Notes: generated by a model not told the origin, from the letters alone. A stretch of 64,000 nt of DNA from Anaeromassilibacillus sp001305115 (GCA_042854365.1 AP031437.1:1302001-1366000), one strand, 5' to 3'; positions 1 to 9,261 are shown, counted from the stretch's first letter. Numbers and translations: made by a program.

Positions 1-339
1 GTCTGTGTTCTGGCGGTCATCGATCGTGAGGACTCCTACGGTTATCAGATTATGAAGGATCTCTCTGCCTGTGTGGAAATGTCAGAATCGACCTTGTACC
101 CTATTTTGCGCCGTTTGGAGGCAGGGGGCTATCTGACGACCTATTCCATTGCACACAATGGACGTCTTCGCAAATATTATCGCACAACGGCACAGGGAAA
201 GAGAAGGCTATATGATTTTTGGGATGAATGGAAGGAATTGGAGCGAATCCATGCCTTTGTTCAAAAGGCCGTATACGGAAGTGAAAATCTGAATCATCAT
301 GCGGGAGATCAAACGGACAAGGAGGAAACCATGCTGTGA
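1..339 (+). CDS. PadR-family transcriptional regulator, 5' end outside window
   Basis: The frame is open from base 1 and ends at a TGA at 337-339, so these are the last 112 residues of a gene that starts before the window. The visible part has the family's winged-helix signature: DSYGYQI, then the recognition helix and wing around ESTLYPILRRLEAGGYL, then the RKYYRTTAQGKRRL strand-helix. PadR proteins bind DNA as dimers and commonly repress their own operon. The next gene, a membrane protein with a HAAS (DUF1700-like) domain, overlaps it by 4 bases, a pairing that is common in Firmicutes. The missing N-terminus is probably only a few residues. The ligand or signal cannot be told from the sequence. 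Confidence 0.9.
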   Translation, partial: VCVLAVIDREDSYGYQIMKDLSACVEMSESTLYPILRRLEAGGYLTTYSIAHNGRLRKYYRTTAQGKRRLYDFWDEWKELERIHAFVQKAVYGSENLNHHAGDQTDKEETML

Positions 340-1565
340 AAAAGGAGACCTATTTCCAAAAACTGTACCAGCTCTTACGAGCGCTTCCAGATTGTGATCG
401 GAATACAATTGTAGCATTTTATCAAGAAATCGTAGAAGATAAAATGGAGAGTGGGCTGTCAGAAGAAGAGGCTGTTGCCAGTCTAGGGGATGTCAATCAA
501 CTGGCACAAAAAATCTTGCTCGAAAATCCACAGCGGCGTCCTAGTTTAAAACCGATTTGGATTGCATTAGGGGTAGTCGTTGCAATACTGGTGGTATTGG
601 GCGTGTGGACGGCGCTCGGAATAGTGACCTATCAAGAATTACGGACTAATTCCGTAGCAGAGCAGGTTTTACCCTCAAAAGGACATTCAGAATCTTTTTC
701 TTCGATGTCTGAAGAAATATTGCAGGGGGATGAAAGAGAGACTTCATCGAAGAAGGATACCGTTGGAAAGCATATGGAAGAATACCGTGCGCCGGTACAT
801 GAAGTGGATGCGATGAAATTTGAAGCCGAAAACAAATCCATCACCTTTGAAGCTGCTGATACAGAAGAGATTGTGATTTCTTATGAGACGGATAGCACAC
901 AACTTTATACAGTGGGACAAAAAGGAAGCACGATCTATTTGGAAAATAAGGACCAGAGAGAGCAGGAACAGAAAAAGGGTACCTATCGTATTGTGGTGCA
1001 GCTTCCTACATCCTACTTGGGAGGGCTTGATGTAAAAATCGACAATGGGAAAATTGAGGCAAAGGATTTACAACAACTTACGTCATTTTCCTGTGAAACG
1101 CAAAACGCAACCATTGACTTCGACCATCTAGGCGTGGAGAACCTATGTACAAAAACGAGAAACGGGAAATTAATCCTTCGTGCGATACAGGCCGATCAAC
1201 AGATTGAGCTTAGCACAAGCAACGGAGCCATCCACTTGGAAGACTGTATTTCCGAGGTGATGAACCTTGAATCGAAGAATGGATTCATTGCGTTACACGC
1301 TGTTCAAGCAACGCAGGCGATCCAGGCGGAAACCACCAATGGTGCGATTTCTTTGGAAGGACTGCAGTCGCCGGATATTCAGCTAAAAACCGTAAATGGG
1401 GAAGTTGCCGGAACGATCTATGGAAACCAGGAGGATTACCAAATTATCACGGAGCAGAGACTTGGGAAAAAGAACCTGGAGAATAAATCCACAGGGACCA
1501 AAAAGTTACAAGTAACCACCGATCTGGGCCGTATTCAGATCACTTTTGATACCAATAACGCATAA
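336..1565 (+). CDS. HAAS (DUF1700-like) / DUF4097 membrane protein
   Basis: This 409-residue protein starts at a GTG that overlaps the PadR stop codon; GGAGG lies 10 bases upstream. Residues 1-65 form the helical HAAS/DUF1700-type domain (LPDCDRNTIVAFYQEIVEDK and EEEAVASLGD), which in this family is cytoplasmic and usually paired with a PadR regulator. One hydrophobic membrane span follows at about residues 70-95. The outer part, from about 140 to the end, is a repetitive beta-strand domain rich in NGKI, NGAI and NGEV turns, typical of the DUF4097 beta-helix fold. The family is linked to envelope stress or surface sensing, but no biochemical activity is established. A bidirectional terminator follows directly. 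Confidence 0.85.
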   Translation: MKKETYFQKLYQLLRALPDCDRNTIVAFYQEIVEDKMESGLSEEEAVASLGDVNQLAQKILLENPQRRPSLKPIWIALGVVVAILVVLGVWTALGIVTYQELRTNSVAEQVLPSKGHSESFSSMSEEILQGDERETSSKKDTVGKHMEEYRAPVHEVDAMKFEAENKSITFEAADTEEIVISYETDSTQLYTVGQKGSTIYLENKDQREQEQKKGTYRIVVQLPTSYLGGLDVKIDNGKIEAKDLQQLTSFSCETQNATIDFDHLGVENLCTKTRNGKLILRAIQADQQIELSTSNGAIHLEDCISEVMNLESKNGFIALHAVQATQAIQAETTNGAISLEGLQSPDIQLKTVNGEVAGTIYGNQEDYQIITEQRLGKKNLENKSTGTKKLQVTTDLGRIQITFDTNNA

Positions 1566-1569
1566 AAAG

Positions 1570-1612
1570 AGCAGAAGCCAGTTTTTTCTCAAACCGGCTT
1601 CTGCTTTATTTT
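1570..1612. terminator. bidirectional intrinsic terminator
   Basis: A 10-base perfect stem (AGCAGAAGCC at 1570-1579 with GGCTTCTGCT at 1596-1605) is followed on the plus strand by TTATTTTG and is preceded by an A-run that gives a T-run on the minus strand. It lies between two convergent genes and should end both transcripts. Confidence 0.85.
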
Positions 1613-1616
1613 GTCT

Positions 1617-2456
1617 TTATTCTTCTACTGGTTTTGCAGCAAGGAACAACTTATCGTTGGGGTCATTTTCAAAGAAATCATACATGGTCCAATTGTAGAA
1701 AAAGCGTTCCGCTGGGTAAACCCCATAGCCATCCTGGTTATGGTCGGTTGTATCGTATGGATCTGCCACAATGATGACATCGTCCGCGAGCGTTTCTGTC
1801 CCCATTGTGTCATAGCCGATGATTACTTGCCAGTGTCCACCCCAATCGTTCCACGCGATCATTACCGGAACGCCGTCCTTGAGGTAGTCTTGGATCATGG
1901 TCAAATCGATCTGTTCCAAGTCTTCGAAATCGTAGGTGGTTGTATATGTAAATCCACCAACACCATCAAAAATATCCATCGCCTGCCGCAATGTAGTAGC
2001 ACTGGGCGTGTTATCCCGACGTAGTTCGGCCAGCGATGCTTCATTCCAATCGCCAAGTTTTCCGTAGTAGTTCAGGACCATCATTGCACTGGTAACGCCA
2101 CAGCTCCATTCCGACGTTTGTTGGATCGTTTGGAATTTTGGAAGAATGGTTAAGGTGTCCGTGGAGGTCATGTTATAATAGTCATTGCTTGTAAAATAGG
2201 GGGAATTCTTTACATCCGCCTGCCGTTCCACGGAATCCGCTCCATCGTCAGGCGAAAGGTCGGCAGCATAAGCCATTTTCATTTCATCTGTAAAGTTCCC
2301 GGTGGAAGTCTCCGCTTCCATGCTGCTCTGAGAGCTGGTCTGGTTGGCATCCTTCGAGGATGGGTCTGTCCCCACAGGCGCGCCTGCCGTACTGCATCCT
2401 GTTAGTAAATTCATAGCCAATAGCAGGGAAAGCGCCAGAGTTACAGTTTTTTTCAT
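1617..2456 (-). CDS. lipoprotein with C39-like peptidase domain
   Basis: A 279-residue secreted lipoprotein. Residues 1-21 are a lipoprotein signal peptide ending in the lipobox LLTGC, so Cys21 should carry the lipid. A Ser/Thr-rich linker runs to about residue 110. The rest matches the Peptidase_C39_2 (papain-like) fold: the catalytic Cys is in TSEWSCGVTSAMMVLNYYG, the His in WGGHWQVIIGYD, and the Asp in VADPYDTTDHNQDGYG. C39-like proteins are cysteine peptidases or transamidases; bacteriocin-processing members belong to ABC transporters, but this one is a free surface lipoprotein, so that role is unlikely. It is monocistronic, with its own strong promoter at 2513-2541 and an RBS (GGAGAT) before the ATG. 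The substrate is unknown. Confidence 0.85.
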   Translation of the reverse strand: MKKTVTLALSLLLAMNLLTGCSTAGAPVGTDPSSKDANQTSSQSSMEAETSTGNFTDEMKMAYAADLSPDDGADSVERQADVKNSPYFTSNDYYNMTSTDTLTILPKFQTIQQTSEWSCGVTSAMMVLNYYGKLGDWNEASLAELRRDNTPSATTLRQAMDIFDGVGGFTYTTTYDFEDLEQIDLTMIQDYLKDGVPVMIAWNDWGGHWQVIIGYDTMGTETLADDVIIVADPYDTTDHNQDGYGVYPAERFFYNWTMYDFFENDPNDKLFLAAKPVEE

Positions 2457-2484
2457 TTCTCGATCTCCATTTCTACATTCAATT

Positions 2485-2505
2485 TTATGCCGTTTTTTGG
2501 CATAA
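2485..2505. promoter_or_regulatory. inverted repeat in leader of the C39 lipoprotein gene
   Basis: Perfect 7-base arms TTATGCC (2485-2491) and GGCATAA (2499-2505) surround a 7-base A/T-rich centre, just downstream of the -10 box of the leftward promoter. It could be an operator or an mRNA leader hairpin. Confidence 0.45.
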
Positions 2506-2512
2506 TGGGTTT

Positions 2513-2541
2513 AGTATAACGAGAGTAGGGGCCTGCGTCAA
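2513..2541 (-). promoter_or_regulatory. sigma-A promoter of the C39 lipoprotein gene
   Basis: On the minus strand: -35 TTGACG (2536-2541), 17-base spacer, -10 TATACT (2513-2518). The transcription start should fall near 2506, about 50 bases before the ATG. Confidence 0.75.
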
Positions 2542-2616
2542 GAGCATTTTTGTTTATTTTTGACTTTTATAATTTTTCGGAATAAAAACATATTTTTTGT
2601 AAAAACAAGAGAGACC

Positions 2617-2645
2617 TTGCGAGAGTATGTACAATATGGTATAAT
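2617..2645 (+). promoter_or_regulatory. sigma-A promoter of miaB operon
   Basis: TTGCGA (2617-2622), 17-base spacer, perfect TATAAT (2640-2645). Transcription should start near 2652, which rules out the upstream in-frame start codons for miaB. Confidence 0.75.
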
Positions 2646-2682
2646 GACACGAAAACCATACAACATGGGGAGGGCTAACCTT

Positions 2683-4074
2683 TTGGCAGAATTTTCCCAA
2701 AAACAATATATAGAGGATGTTGCACAGATTATGGCAATCCGTGCGCGTGGTCCCCAGCCAATGGCATTTGTACACACCTATGGTTGCCAGCAAAATGTGG
2801 CGGACGGCGAAAAAATCAAAGGCCAGTTGGAACAGATGGGATTTGATTTTACGGACGACGTCAATGAAGCGGATTTTATTCTGTTCAACACATGTGCAAT
2901 TCGTGAACACGCCGAAGATCGTGTATTTGGAAATGTGGGCGCTTTGAAAAATATCAAACGCCGGCATCCGTCTGTTTTAATTGCCCTATGTGGATGCATG
3001 ATGGAGCAGGAACATGTGGCAGAGCGCATTCGAAAGAGCTTTCCTTATGTGAATTTGGTATTTGGTACCCATGTGATTCATCGTTTCCCGGAACTGATGT
3101 TCCGGATGTTGACAGATGGGCGCCGTATCTTTGAGCGTGGCGACGACAGTGAAGATCAGCAGATTGTGGAAGGGTTGCCCATCCACCGCGACGGGAATAT
3201 CCGCGCTTGGTGCACAGTGATGTATGGCTGTGACAATTTCTGTTCCTATTGCATTGTTCCATATGTGCGGGGAAGAGAGCGGAGCCGGTCTCCCCAGGCG
3301 ATCTTGGAAGAGTTCACCGGGCTGGTTCGGTCCGGCTATAAGGACATTACACTGTTGGGGCAGAATGTAAATTCCTACGGCAAGCATCGGGAGGAAGGGG
3401 TTAACTTCTCTGCGTTGTTGCGTATGCTCGATGCTGTGGAGGGGGACTATCGCATTCGTTTTATGACATCCCATCCCAAGGATGCAACGCACGAGCTGAT
3501 CGATACCATTGCCCAAGGGACGCACATCAGCCATCATTTGCATCTTCCGTTCCAGTCTGGCAACAACCGTGTTCTGCGGGAGATGAACCGCGGATATACG
3601 CGGGAAAAATATTTGGATCTGATTGCCTATGCAAAGAAACAGATCCCAGATCTATCGCTAACCTCCGATATTATTGTCGGGTTCCCCGGGGAAACCTATG
3701 CAGAGTTTCAAGACACGGTGGATCTGATTCGGCAGGTGGAGTTTACCTCTCTTTATACGTTCATCTATTCTCCTCGCGTCGGGACACGCGCTGCAAAAAT
3801 GGACGATCCTATTCCTGCTGAGGAAAAAACCAGATGGTTTCAAGAACTCTGCGCGGAACAGGAACGGATTGCGGCAAGCCGTTGCGCGGCCACGGTGGGA
3901 ACTATACAGCGGGTTTTGGTAGAAGAACAAAATGAAAAGACAGGGCTGTTGACCGGCAGGACGGACGGCAATGTTGTAGTGGACTTTCCCGGGGCCCCGT
4001 CGCTGATCGGGTCGTTTGCCGATGTTCGGGTAACTGCTGCACGCAATTGGATTTTGCGAGGGGAACTTGTATAG
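2683..4074 (+). CDS. miaB: tRNA-2-methylthio-N6-dimethylallyladenosine synthase MiaB
   Basis: Radical SAM methylthiotransferase that adds the methylthio group to i6A37 of tRNAs reading codons beginning with U. The 463-residue protein has the family layout: an N-terminal UPF0004 domain with three cluster-binding Cys (TYGCQQN, FNTCAIRE, LCGCMME), the radical SAM CxxxCxxC motif (GCDNFCSYC, around residues 183-190), and a C-terminal TRAM domain. I chose the TTG at 2683 because GGGGAGGG sits 8 bases upstream and because the promoter at 2617-2645 places the mRNA start near 2652; the ATG at 2665 is the alternative. It is the first gene of a cluster with ymcA, mutS, mutL and miaA. MiaA makes its i6A substrate, so both halves of the pathway are encoded here. 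Confidence 0.95.
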   Translation: MAEFSQKQYIEDVAQIMAIRARGPQPMAFVHTYGCQQNVADGEKIKGQLEQMGFDFTDDVNEADFILFNTCAIREHAEDRVFGNVGALKNIKRRHPSVLIALCGCMMEQEHVAERIRKSFPYVNLVFGTHVIHRFPELMFRMLTDGRRIFERGDDSEDQQIVEGLPIHRDGNIRAWCTVMYGCDNFCSYCIVPYVRGRERSRSPQAILEEFTGLVRSGYKDITLLGQNVNSYGKHREEGVNFSALLRMLDAVEGDYRIRFMTSHPKDATHELIDTIAQGTHISHHLHLPFQSGNNRVLREMNRGYTREKYLDLIAYAKKQIPDLSLTSDIIVGFPGETYAEFQDTVDLIRQVEFTSLYTFIYSPRVGTRAAKMDDPIPAEEKTRWFQELCAEQERIAASRCAATVGTIQRVLVEEQNEKTGLLTGRTDGNVVVDFPGAPSLIGSFADVRVTAARNWILRGELV

Positions 4075-4147
4075 AGGGTTCGATCGGTTTTGAAACCGTT
4101 TTAGATAGAAATGAATGATTGATATTTAGAAACAGGAGAGATTTAAC

Positions 4148-4552
4148 ATGGATATGATTGAGTTAGCAAGAGAAATCGGCCGTCAGTTGCAGAAGGATGA
4201 GCGTTATTTGAATATGCGCGCGGTGAGCGCCCAGTGCGATAAAGATGAAGAGTTGCAGGAACTGATTGGGGAGTTTAACCTCAAGCGTATTGCGATCAGC
4301 AATGAGACACAGAGCGACACGCGCGATGATGAGAAATTACGGCGCTTGAATGGCGAGATGCGCCATATTTATGCGCGCATTATGCAAAATGAGAATATGA
4401 CCGCTTACAATCGCGCCAAAGAGGAGATGGATCATCTTTTGCAGCGTATCAGTGCGATTATTAGCCAGAGTGCGGATGGAGAAGATCCAAACACAGCGGA
4501 TTATGTGGAGTCCTGCGGTGGGAATTGTTCTGCTTGCGGCGGATGCCACTGA
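4148..4552 (+). CDS. ymcA: YlbF/YmcA family protein (probable RicA/YmcA)
   Basis: A 134-residue, mostly helical protein of the YlbF/YmcA family. In Bacillus subtilis, YmcA (RicA), YlbF (RicF) and YaaT (RicT) form an iron-sulfur-containing complex that affects mRNA processing by RNase Y, competence, biofilm formation and sporulation. Sequence alone does not separate YmcA from YlbF, but position does: ymcA lies directly after miaB (ymcB) and before mutSL in Bacillus, exactly as here. The last 15 residues carry a Cys cluster, CGGNCSACGGCH, suited to binding a metal or an Fe-S cluster, in line with the reported cluster in the Ric complex. The start is the ATG at 4148, with AGGAGAG upstream. Confidence 0.8.
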   Translation: MDMIELAREIGRQLQKDERYLNMRAVSAQCDKDEELQELIGEFNLKRIAISNETQSDTRDDEKLRRLNGEMRHIYARIMQNENMTAYNRAKEEMDHLLQRISAIISQSADGEDPNTADYVESCGGNCSACGGCH

Positions 4553-4598
4553 TCCTGCCGGCGACAGAAGGACTTGAATTGAACCAAGAGACAAAGCT

Positions 4599-4632
4599 CC
4601 CGCCGGGTGAACCCCGGCGGGGATTGTTTCTT
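4599..4632 (+). terminator. hairpin between ymcA and mutS
   Basis: A 9-base perfect GC stem, CCCGCCGGG (4599-4607) with CCCGGCGGG (4613-4621), is followed by GATTGTTTCTTTTG. It looks like an intrinsic terminator or attenuator with an interrupted T-run, so read-through into mutS is likely partial. Confidence 0.6.
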
Positions 4633-4656
4633 TTGTGAAGGAGGAAGGGCGCAAGC

Positions 4657-7266
4657 ATGGCGAATTTATCCCCCATGATGCAGCAGTATTTTCAAATAAA
4701 AGAGCAATACCCCGACACGCTTCTGTTTTTCCGTCTGGGCGATTTTTATGAGATGTTCTTCGACGACGCAAAGCTTGCGTCCCGGGAACTGGAGTTGACG
4801 CTCACCGGGCGCGATTGTGGGCAGGAAGAGCGCGCTCCCATGTGCGGCGTTCCATTCCACAGTGCGGAGACTTATATTGCGCGCCTGGTTGCCAAGGGGT
4901 ATAAGGTGGCCATCTGTGAGCAGATGGAGGACCCTGCACTTGCAAAAGGGCTTGTTAAACGCGATATTGTGCGTGTCATTACGCCCGGTACCGTACTGGA
5001 GAGCAGTATGCTGGACGAGACGCGCAACAATTTTATTTGCTCGCTTTGTGCAGAAGGGGCGCAGGCGGGAGTTTGTTTTGCGGATATTTCTACCGGAGAG
5101 TTACATGCCACCACGCTGGCGGGCGAGGATTTGGAGGAACAACTCTTCAATGAACTTTCCCGCTATTCGCCGCGTGAGATTTTGGTGAATCCAGACATAC
5201 TGGAATACAAGGCGCTTCCGGCTTTTATCAAGGAACGGCTGTCTGCCAGCTTAGAGTTGCTGGATTCGTCGGAATATGAGGTGGAAATATGTGAACCGCT
5301 TGTTTTGGAGCAATTCCAAAAGGAGACGTTGGATGCGTTAGGATTGGAGCAAAATCCGCTGGTAGTACGGGCAATCGGCGCTCTACTGCGTTATTTGAAG
5401 CGAACGCAACGAACAGGCTTGGAACGCATGACAGAGGTAGAACTCTACAGCGGCGCCCAATTCATGCGTTTGGATCTCAATGCTCGGCGGAATTTGGAAC
5501 TGCTCGAAACCATGCGAAACAAGGAAAAGCGAGGGTCTTTGCTTTGGGTATTAGACAAAACCCGTACGGCAATGGGGAAGCGTCTGATTCGTTCCTGGAT
5601 TGAGCAGCCGCTTCTCAGCCCCGCGCAGATCAGCCGCCGCTTAAATGCGGTAGAGGAGCTTTCTGGGGATGCAATTCTGCGGGATAACCTTTCAGAGCAG
5701 CTCACCGGTATTTATGATTTGGAACGCTTGATGTCCCGTATTGTGTACGGCTCTGCCAACGGGCGGGAATTGCGCTCGCTTGCCGCGACTGCGGCCAAGC
5801 TTCCGGGATTGAAACATCTCTTGATGGATAGAACATCTGCGATGCTGGCGGGAGTCCAGCAGGATCTGGACCCATTGGACGACGTATTGGATCTGATTGA
5901 TCGCGCAATTGTCGAGGAACCGCCATTTACGATTCGAGAGGGTGGGATCATAAAGCCAGGGTATAGTGCAGAGTTGGATGAACTCAAAGGGGATATGAGC
6001 GACGGGAAGGGAATTATCGCTCAGATTGAAGCGAAGGAACGCGACCGCACAGGTATCCCAAAGCTGAAAGTGGGTTATAACCGTGTGTTTGGCTATTATA
6101 TCGAGATCACCAATGCATATAAGGATCAGGCCCCTCCGGAGTACATACGCAAGCAGACTTTGACCAATTGTGAGCGCTATATTACGCCGGAACTCAAGGA
6201 GTTGGAAGGGCGGATTCTTGGCGCGCATGACCGCTCGGTTCAGCTGGAGCACCAGCTTTTTGATGAGGTCCGTAAAACGGTTGCCGCTCAATTGAACCGT
6301 ATTCAAAAGACGGCACGGGCAGTTGCGCGTTTGGATGTTTTGCTCTCTTTTGCACAGGTGTCTGTGAACAATGGATATACACGTCCGGTAGTGGACCTCA
6401 ATGGAAAGATTCTGCTAAAGGAAAGCCGTCACCCGGTGGTGGAGGCGTTGCTGGATGCGCCTTTTGTGCCGAATGATGTCCTGTTGGATAAAGGGGAAAA
6501 CCGTGTAGCGATTATTACAGGCCCAAACATGGCAGGTAAATCGACCTATATGCGCCAGATTGCGCTGATTGTAGTAATGGCGCAGATTGGTTGTTTTGTT
6601 CCGGCCTCCTATGCAGAAGTTGGCATTGTAGATAGCATTTTTACGCGTGTGGGGGCATCGGACGATCTGGCTTCTGGGCAATCTACTTTCATGGTCGAAA
6701 TGACCGAGGTGGCGGATATTGTAAAAAATGCGACCGACAGGAGTCTGTTGATTTTGGATGAGATCGGCCGGGGAACTTCTACCTACGATGGGATGAGCAT
6801 TGCGCGCGCAGTTTTGGAGTATGCTGCGGACAAAAAGACACTGGGGGCAAAAACCCTCTTTGCCACACATTACCACGAGTTGACCGAATTGGAATCGCTG
6901 ATTGAGGGAGTCAAAAACTACAACATCGCGGTTAAAAAGCGCGGGGACGACATCACATTTTTGCGCCGAATCGTGCGCGGCGGAGCGGATGACAGCTTTG
7001 GAATTGAGGTGGCAAAGTTGGCAGGCGTTCCGGAGAAGGTGGTCGCACGCGCGAAACAGATTTTAGCGGAGCTGGAACAGGGACAGCAGGTTTCTATGCC
7101 AAAGGCGCGTGGGAAAAAGCGCCAGGAAGAGGCAGAAGCGCAGTTAGCTCTGATTCCACCAAATGAAACAGAAGTGATGGGGCGTTTGCGGCAGTTGGAT
7201 GTCAATACGTTGACGCCAATTGAGTGCATGAACACCTTGTTTGAACTTTGTCGGCTTGCGAAATAG
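4657..7266 (+). CDS. mutS: DNA mismatch repair protein MutS
   Basis: Mismatch-recognition ATPase of the MutSL pathway, 869 residues, the normal MutS1 length. The N-terminal mismatch-binding domain has the conserved Phe-X-Glu signature in FFRLGDFYEMFFDDA, followed by connector, core/lever and clamp domains. The ABC-type ATPase has Walker A GPNMAGKST (around 622-630), the Q-loop/signature region DDLASGQSTFMVEM, and Walker B LLILDEIGRGTSTYDG. The C-terminal helix-turn-helix dimer region ends in MNTLFELCRLAK. ATG start with GGAGGAAGG upstream. mutL begins 18 bases after its stop, so the two are co-translated from one mRNA. All key residues look intact. Confidence 0.98.
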   Translation: MANLSPMMQQYFQIKEQYPDTLLFFRLGDFYEMFFDDAKLASRELELTLTGRDCGQEERAPMCGVPFHSAETYIARLVAKGYKVAICEQMEDPALAKGLVKRDIVRVITPGTVLESSMLDETRNNFICSLCAEGAQAGVCFADISTGELHATTLAGEDLEEQLFNELSRYSPREILVNPDILEYKALPAFIKERLSASLELLDSSEYEVEICEPLVLEQFQKETLDALGLEQNPLVVRAIGALLRYLKRTQRTGLERMTEVELYSGAQFMRLDLNARRNLELLETMRNKEKRGSLLWVLDKTRTAMGKRLIRSWIEQPLLSPAQISRRLNAVEELSGDAILRDNLSEQLTGIYDLERLMSRIVYGSANGRELRSLAATAAKLPGLKHLLMDRTSAMLAGVQQDLDPLDDVLDLIDRAIVEEPPFTIREGGIIKPGYSAELDELKGDMSDGKGIIAQIEAKERDRTGIPKLKVGYNRVFGYYIEITNAYKDQAPPEYIRKQTLTNCERYITPELKELEGRILGAHDRSVQLEHQLFDEVRKTVAAQLNRIQKTARAVARLDVLLSFAQVSVNNGYTRPVVDLNGKILLKESRHPVVEALLDAPFVPNDVLLDKGENRVAIITGPNMAGKSTYMRQIALIVVMAQIGCFVPASYAEVGIVDSIFTRVGASDDLASGQSTFMVEMTEVADIVKNATDRSLLILDEIGRGTSTYDGMSIARAVLEYAADKKTLGAKTLFATHYHELTELESLIEGVKNYNIAVKKRGDDITFLRRIVRGGADDSFGIEVAKLAGVPEKVVARAKQILAELEQGQQVSMPKARGKKRQEEAEAQLALIPPNETEVMGRLRQLDVNTLTPIECMNTLFELCRLAK

Positions 7267-7284
7267 AGATAAAGGAGGTGCCGC

Positions 7285-9261
7285 ATGAGCAAAATTAATG
7301 TATTGGATAAGCACGTGGCAGAGCTGATCGCTGCTGGCGAGGTAGTGGAGCGTCCCAGTTCTGTGATTAAGGAACTTGTAGAAAATGCAGTGGATGCTGG
7401 CGCCACCATTTTGACAGTGGAAATCAAAAACGGCGGCACCACTTTTATGCGTGTCACCGACAACGGCAGTGGAATCGTGCGGGAGGATGTGCCAGTCGCT
7501 TTCCTGCGCCATGCGACCAGTAAAGTAAAGGTCCAGGACGATTTGGAAAATATCGCTACGCTTGGTTTTCGGGGGGAAGCATTGGCGTCCATCGCGGCGG
7601 TGGCGCGGGTGGAATTGCTCACCCGCACTGCGGATGAGTTAGCCGGAACACGATATGTGATCTCGGGTGGAGAAGAAGAGTGTTGTGAAGATGCAGGGTG
7701 TGCACAGGGAACCACTTTTGTGGTGCGCGATCTCTTTTACAACACGCCCGCCCGCATGAAATTTCTAAAAAAAGATGTAACGGAGGCCAATGCGGTTGCA
7801 GCCGTAATGGATCGCCTTGCACTTTCGCATCCGGAGGTTTCTGTGCGCTTTATACGGGATGGGAAAGAGACGCTGCATACGCCGGGAGACGGCAAACTGA
7901 AGTCTGCCATCTATGCGGTATTCGGCAAAGAATTTACAGCTGGACTGATGCCTGTAGAGTATGACTATAATGGGATAGAGGTATCTGGATTTGTCAGTAA
8001 GCCTGCCAATGCCCGCCCCAATCGGAGCATGCAGCACTTTTTTCTGAATGGCCGCTATGTGAAGAGCAGGACGGCGATGGTAGCTTTGGAGGAGGCTTTT
8101 AAGGGGTCCCTCATGGTGGGGAAGGTGCCGGCGTGCGTTTTGCATTTGCGCATGGCCTATGGGTCCGTGGATGTCAATGTGCATCCAGCCAAGATCGAGG
8201 TGCGTTTTTTGAACGAGCGTCCCATTTTTGATGCAGTGTATCACGGCGTTAAAACCGCATTAAATCAATGGGATAGCCCAAATGTGATGAAACTAGAACG
8301 TCCAGCACCTGCTCCCTTCCCGAAAACAAGTACCGCAGAGCAGCTTCCTCTGCGGATGGTTGAGCCGGTGGCTCAAACGTCTACACCGCTGGAGCCGCTT
8401 GTGCGAGAGGCGGTCCATACGCCTAAACCGGCGGTTCCTGCCCCGAAGATCCAACCTGCGGAACCGCTTCCAGGGCTTTCGGTAAACGACAGTGGCGTCC
8501 CTTCAGGGTTGACACGTACTTTTGGCGCAGACATGCGTTTTGTGGATGTTGCAGGACCGGAAGACGAAGAAACTACTGCTCTGAATACGCCTTCGCAGGA
8601 AAAAGGGGAGGCGTTAGAGGAGGAAAAAACGCAGGAACCTGTACAGCCGGTGGTTCCGGCTGAGGAGCCTACTTCTAAGCAAAAGGTAGAACCCCTTCCT
8701 GCACGGCTGGTGGGAGAAGCTTTCGGAACATACATCCTTTTGGAACGCGGGGATGAATTGATTTTGATTGATAAGCATGCGGCACATGAACGGATGCTGT
8801 ATGAGGAATTAAAGGCAAATCGGGGGACTGTCGCCCATCAGATGTTATTGCAGCCTGTAACCGTCACTCTGGAAAAAAATGAATACGCCGCGGTTCTGAA
8901 TGCATTGGAGCTCTATGAGCAGGCAGGATTTGAGCTGGAGGACTTTGGAGCAGGTACCATATTGGTGCGCAGCGCCCCCTTGATTCTGGGGGGTGAAGGG
9001 GTGGCCGATGCCGTGATGGAGATGGCCGGCTACCTTGCGAATAGTAAAAATGACCTCACGACTGAGCGGCTCGACTGGCTTTATCACAATGTCGCCTGCC
9101 GGGCGGCTGTCAAGGCGGGGGATGAGAGTCGGCCGGAAGAATTGCTCGCCTTGGCGGACCGATTGGAGCAAAATCCGCAGATTCGCTACTGCCCGCATGG
9201 ACGCCCAGTTTCGATTCTACTCAAAAAACGCGATTTGGAAAAGCAATTCGGCCGGGTTTGA
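7285..9261 (+). CDS. mutL: DNA mismatch repair endonuclease MutL
   Basis: A 658-residue MutL. The N-terminal GHKL ATPase shows motif I (VVERPSSVIKELVENAVDAGA), motif II (TDNGSGI) and motif III (GFRGEALASIA). A long, poorly conserved Pro/Glu-rich linker spans about residues 330-470. The C-terminal dimerisation domain keeps the endonuclease signatures found in MutL of bacteria without MutH: DKHAAHERMLYEE, ACRAAVKAGD and CPHGRP. It should therefore nick the new strand itself. RBS AAAGGAGGTG lies upstream of the ATG. The stop codon lies 32 bases before the chosen miaA start. Confidence 0.98.
   Translation: MSKINVLDKHVAELIAAGEVVERPSSVIKELVENAVDAGATILTVEIKNGGTTFMRVTDNGSGIVREDVPVAFLRHATSKVKVQDDLENIATLGFRGEALASIAAVARVELLTRTADELAGTRYVISGGEEECCEDAGCAQGTTFVVRDLFYNTPARMKFLKKDVTEANAVAAVMDRLALSHPEVSVRFIRDGKETLHTPGDGKLKSAIYAVFGKEFTAGLMPVEYDYNGIEVSGFVSKPANARPNRSMQHFFLNGRYVKSRTAMVALEEAFKGSLMVGKVPACVLHLRMAYGSVDVNVHPAKIEVRFLNERPIFDAVYHGVKTALNQWDSPNVMKLERPAPAPFPKTSTAEQLPLRMVEPVAQTSTPLEPLVREAVHTPKPAVPAPKIQPAEPLPGLSVNDSGVPSGLTRTFGADMRFVDVAGPEDEETTALNTPSQEKGEALEEEKTQEPVQPVVPAEEPTSKQKVEPLPARLVGEAFGTYILLERGDELILIDKHAAHERMLYEELKANRGTVAHQMLLQPVTVTLEKNEYAAVLNALELYEQAGFELEDFGAGTILVRSAPLILGGEGVADAVMEMAGYLANSKNDLTTERLDWLYHNVACRAAVKAGDESRPEELLALADRLEQNPQIRYCPHGRPVSILLKKRDLEKQFGRV

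Noticed and set aside
4085..4102. Terminator after miaB
   Set aside because: CGGTTT-TG-AAACCG has a very short loop and a weak stem; not enough to call.
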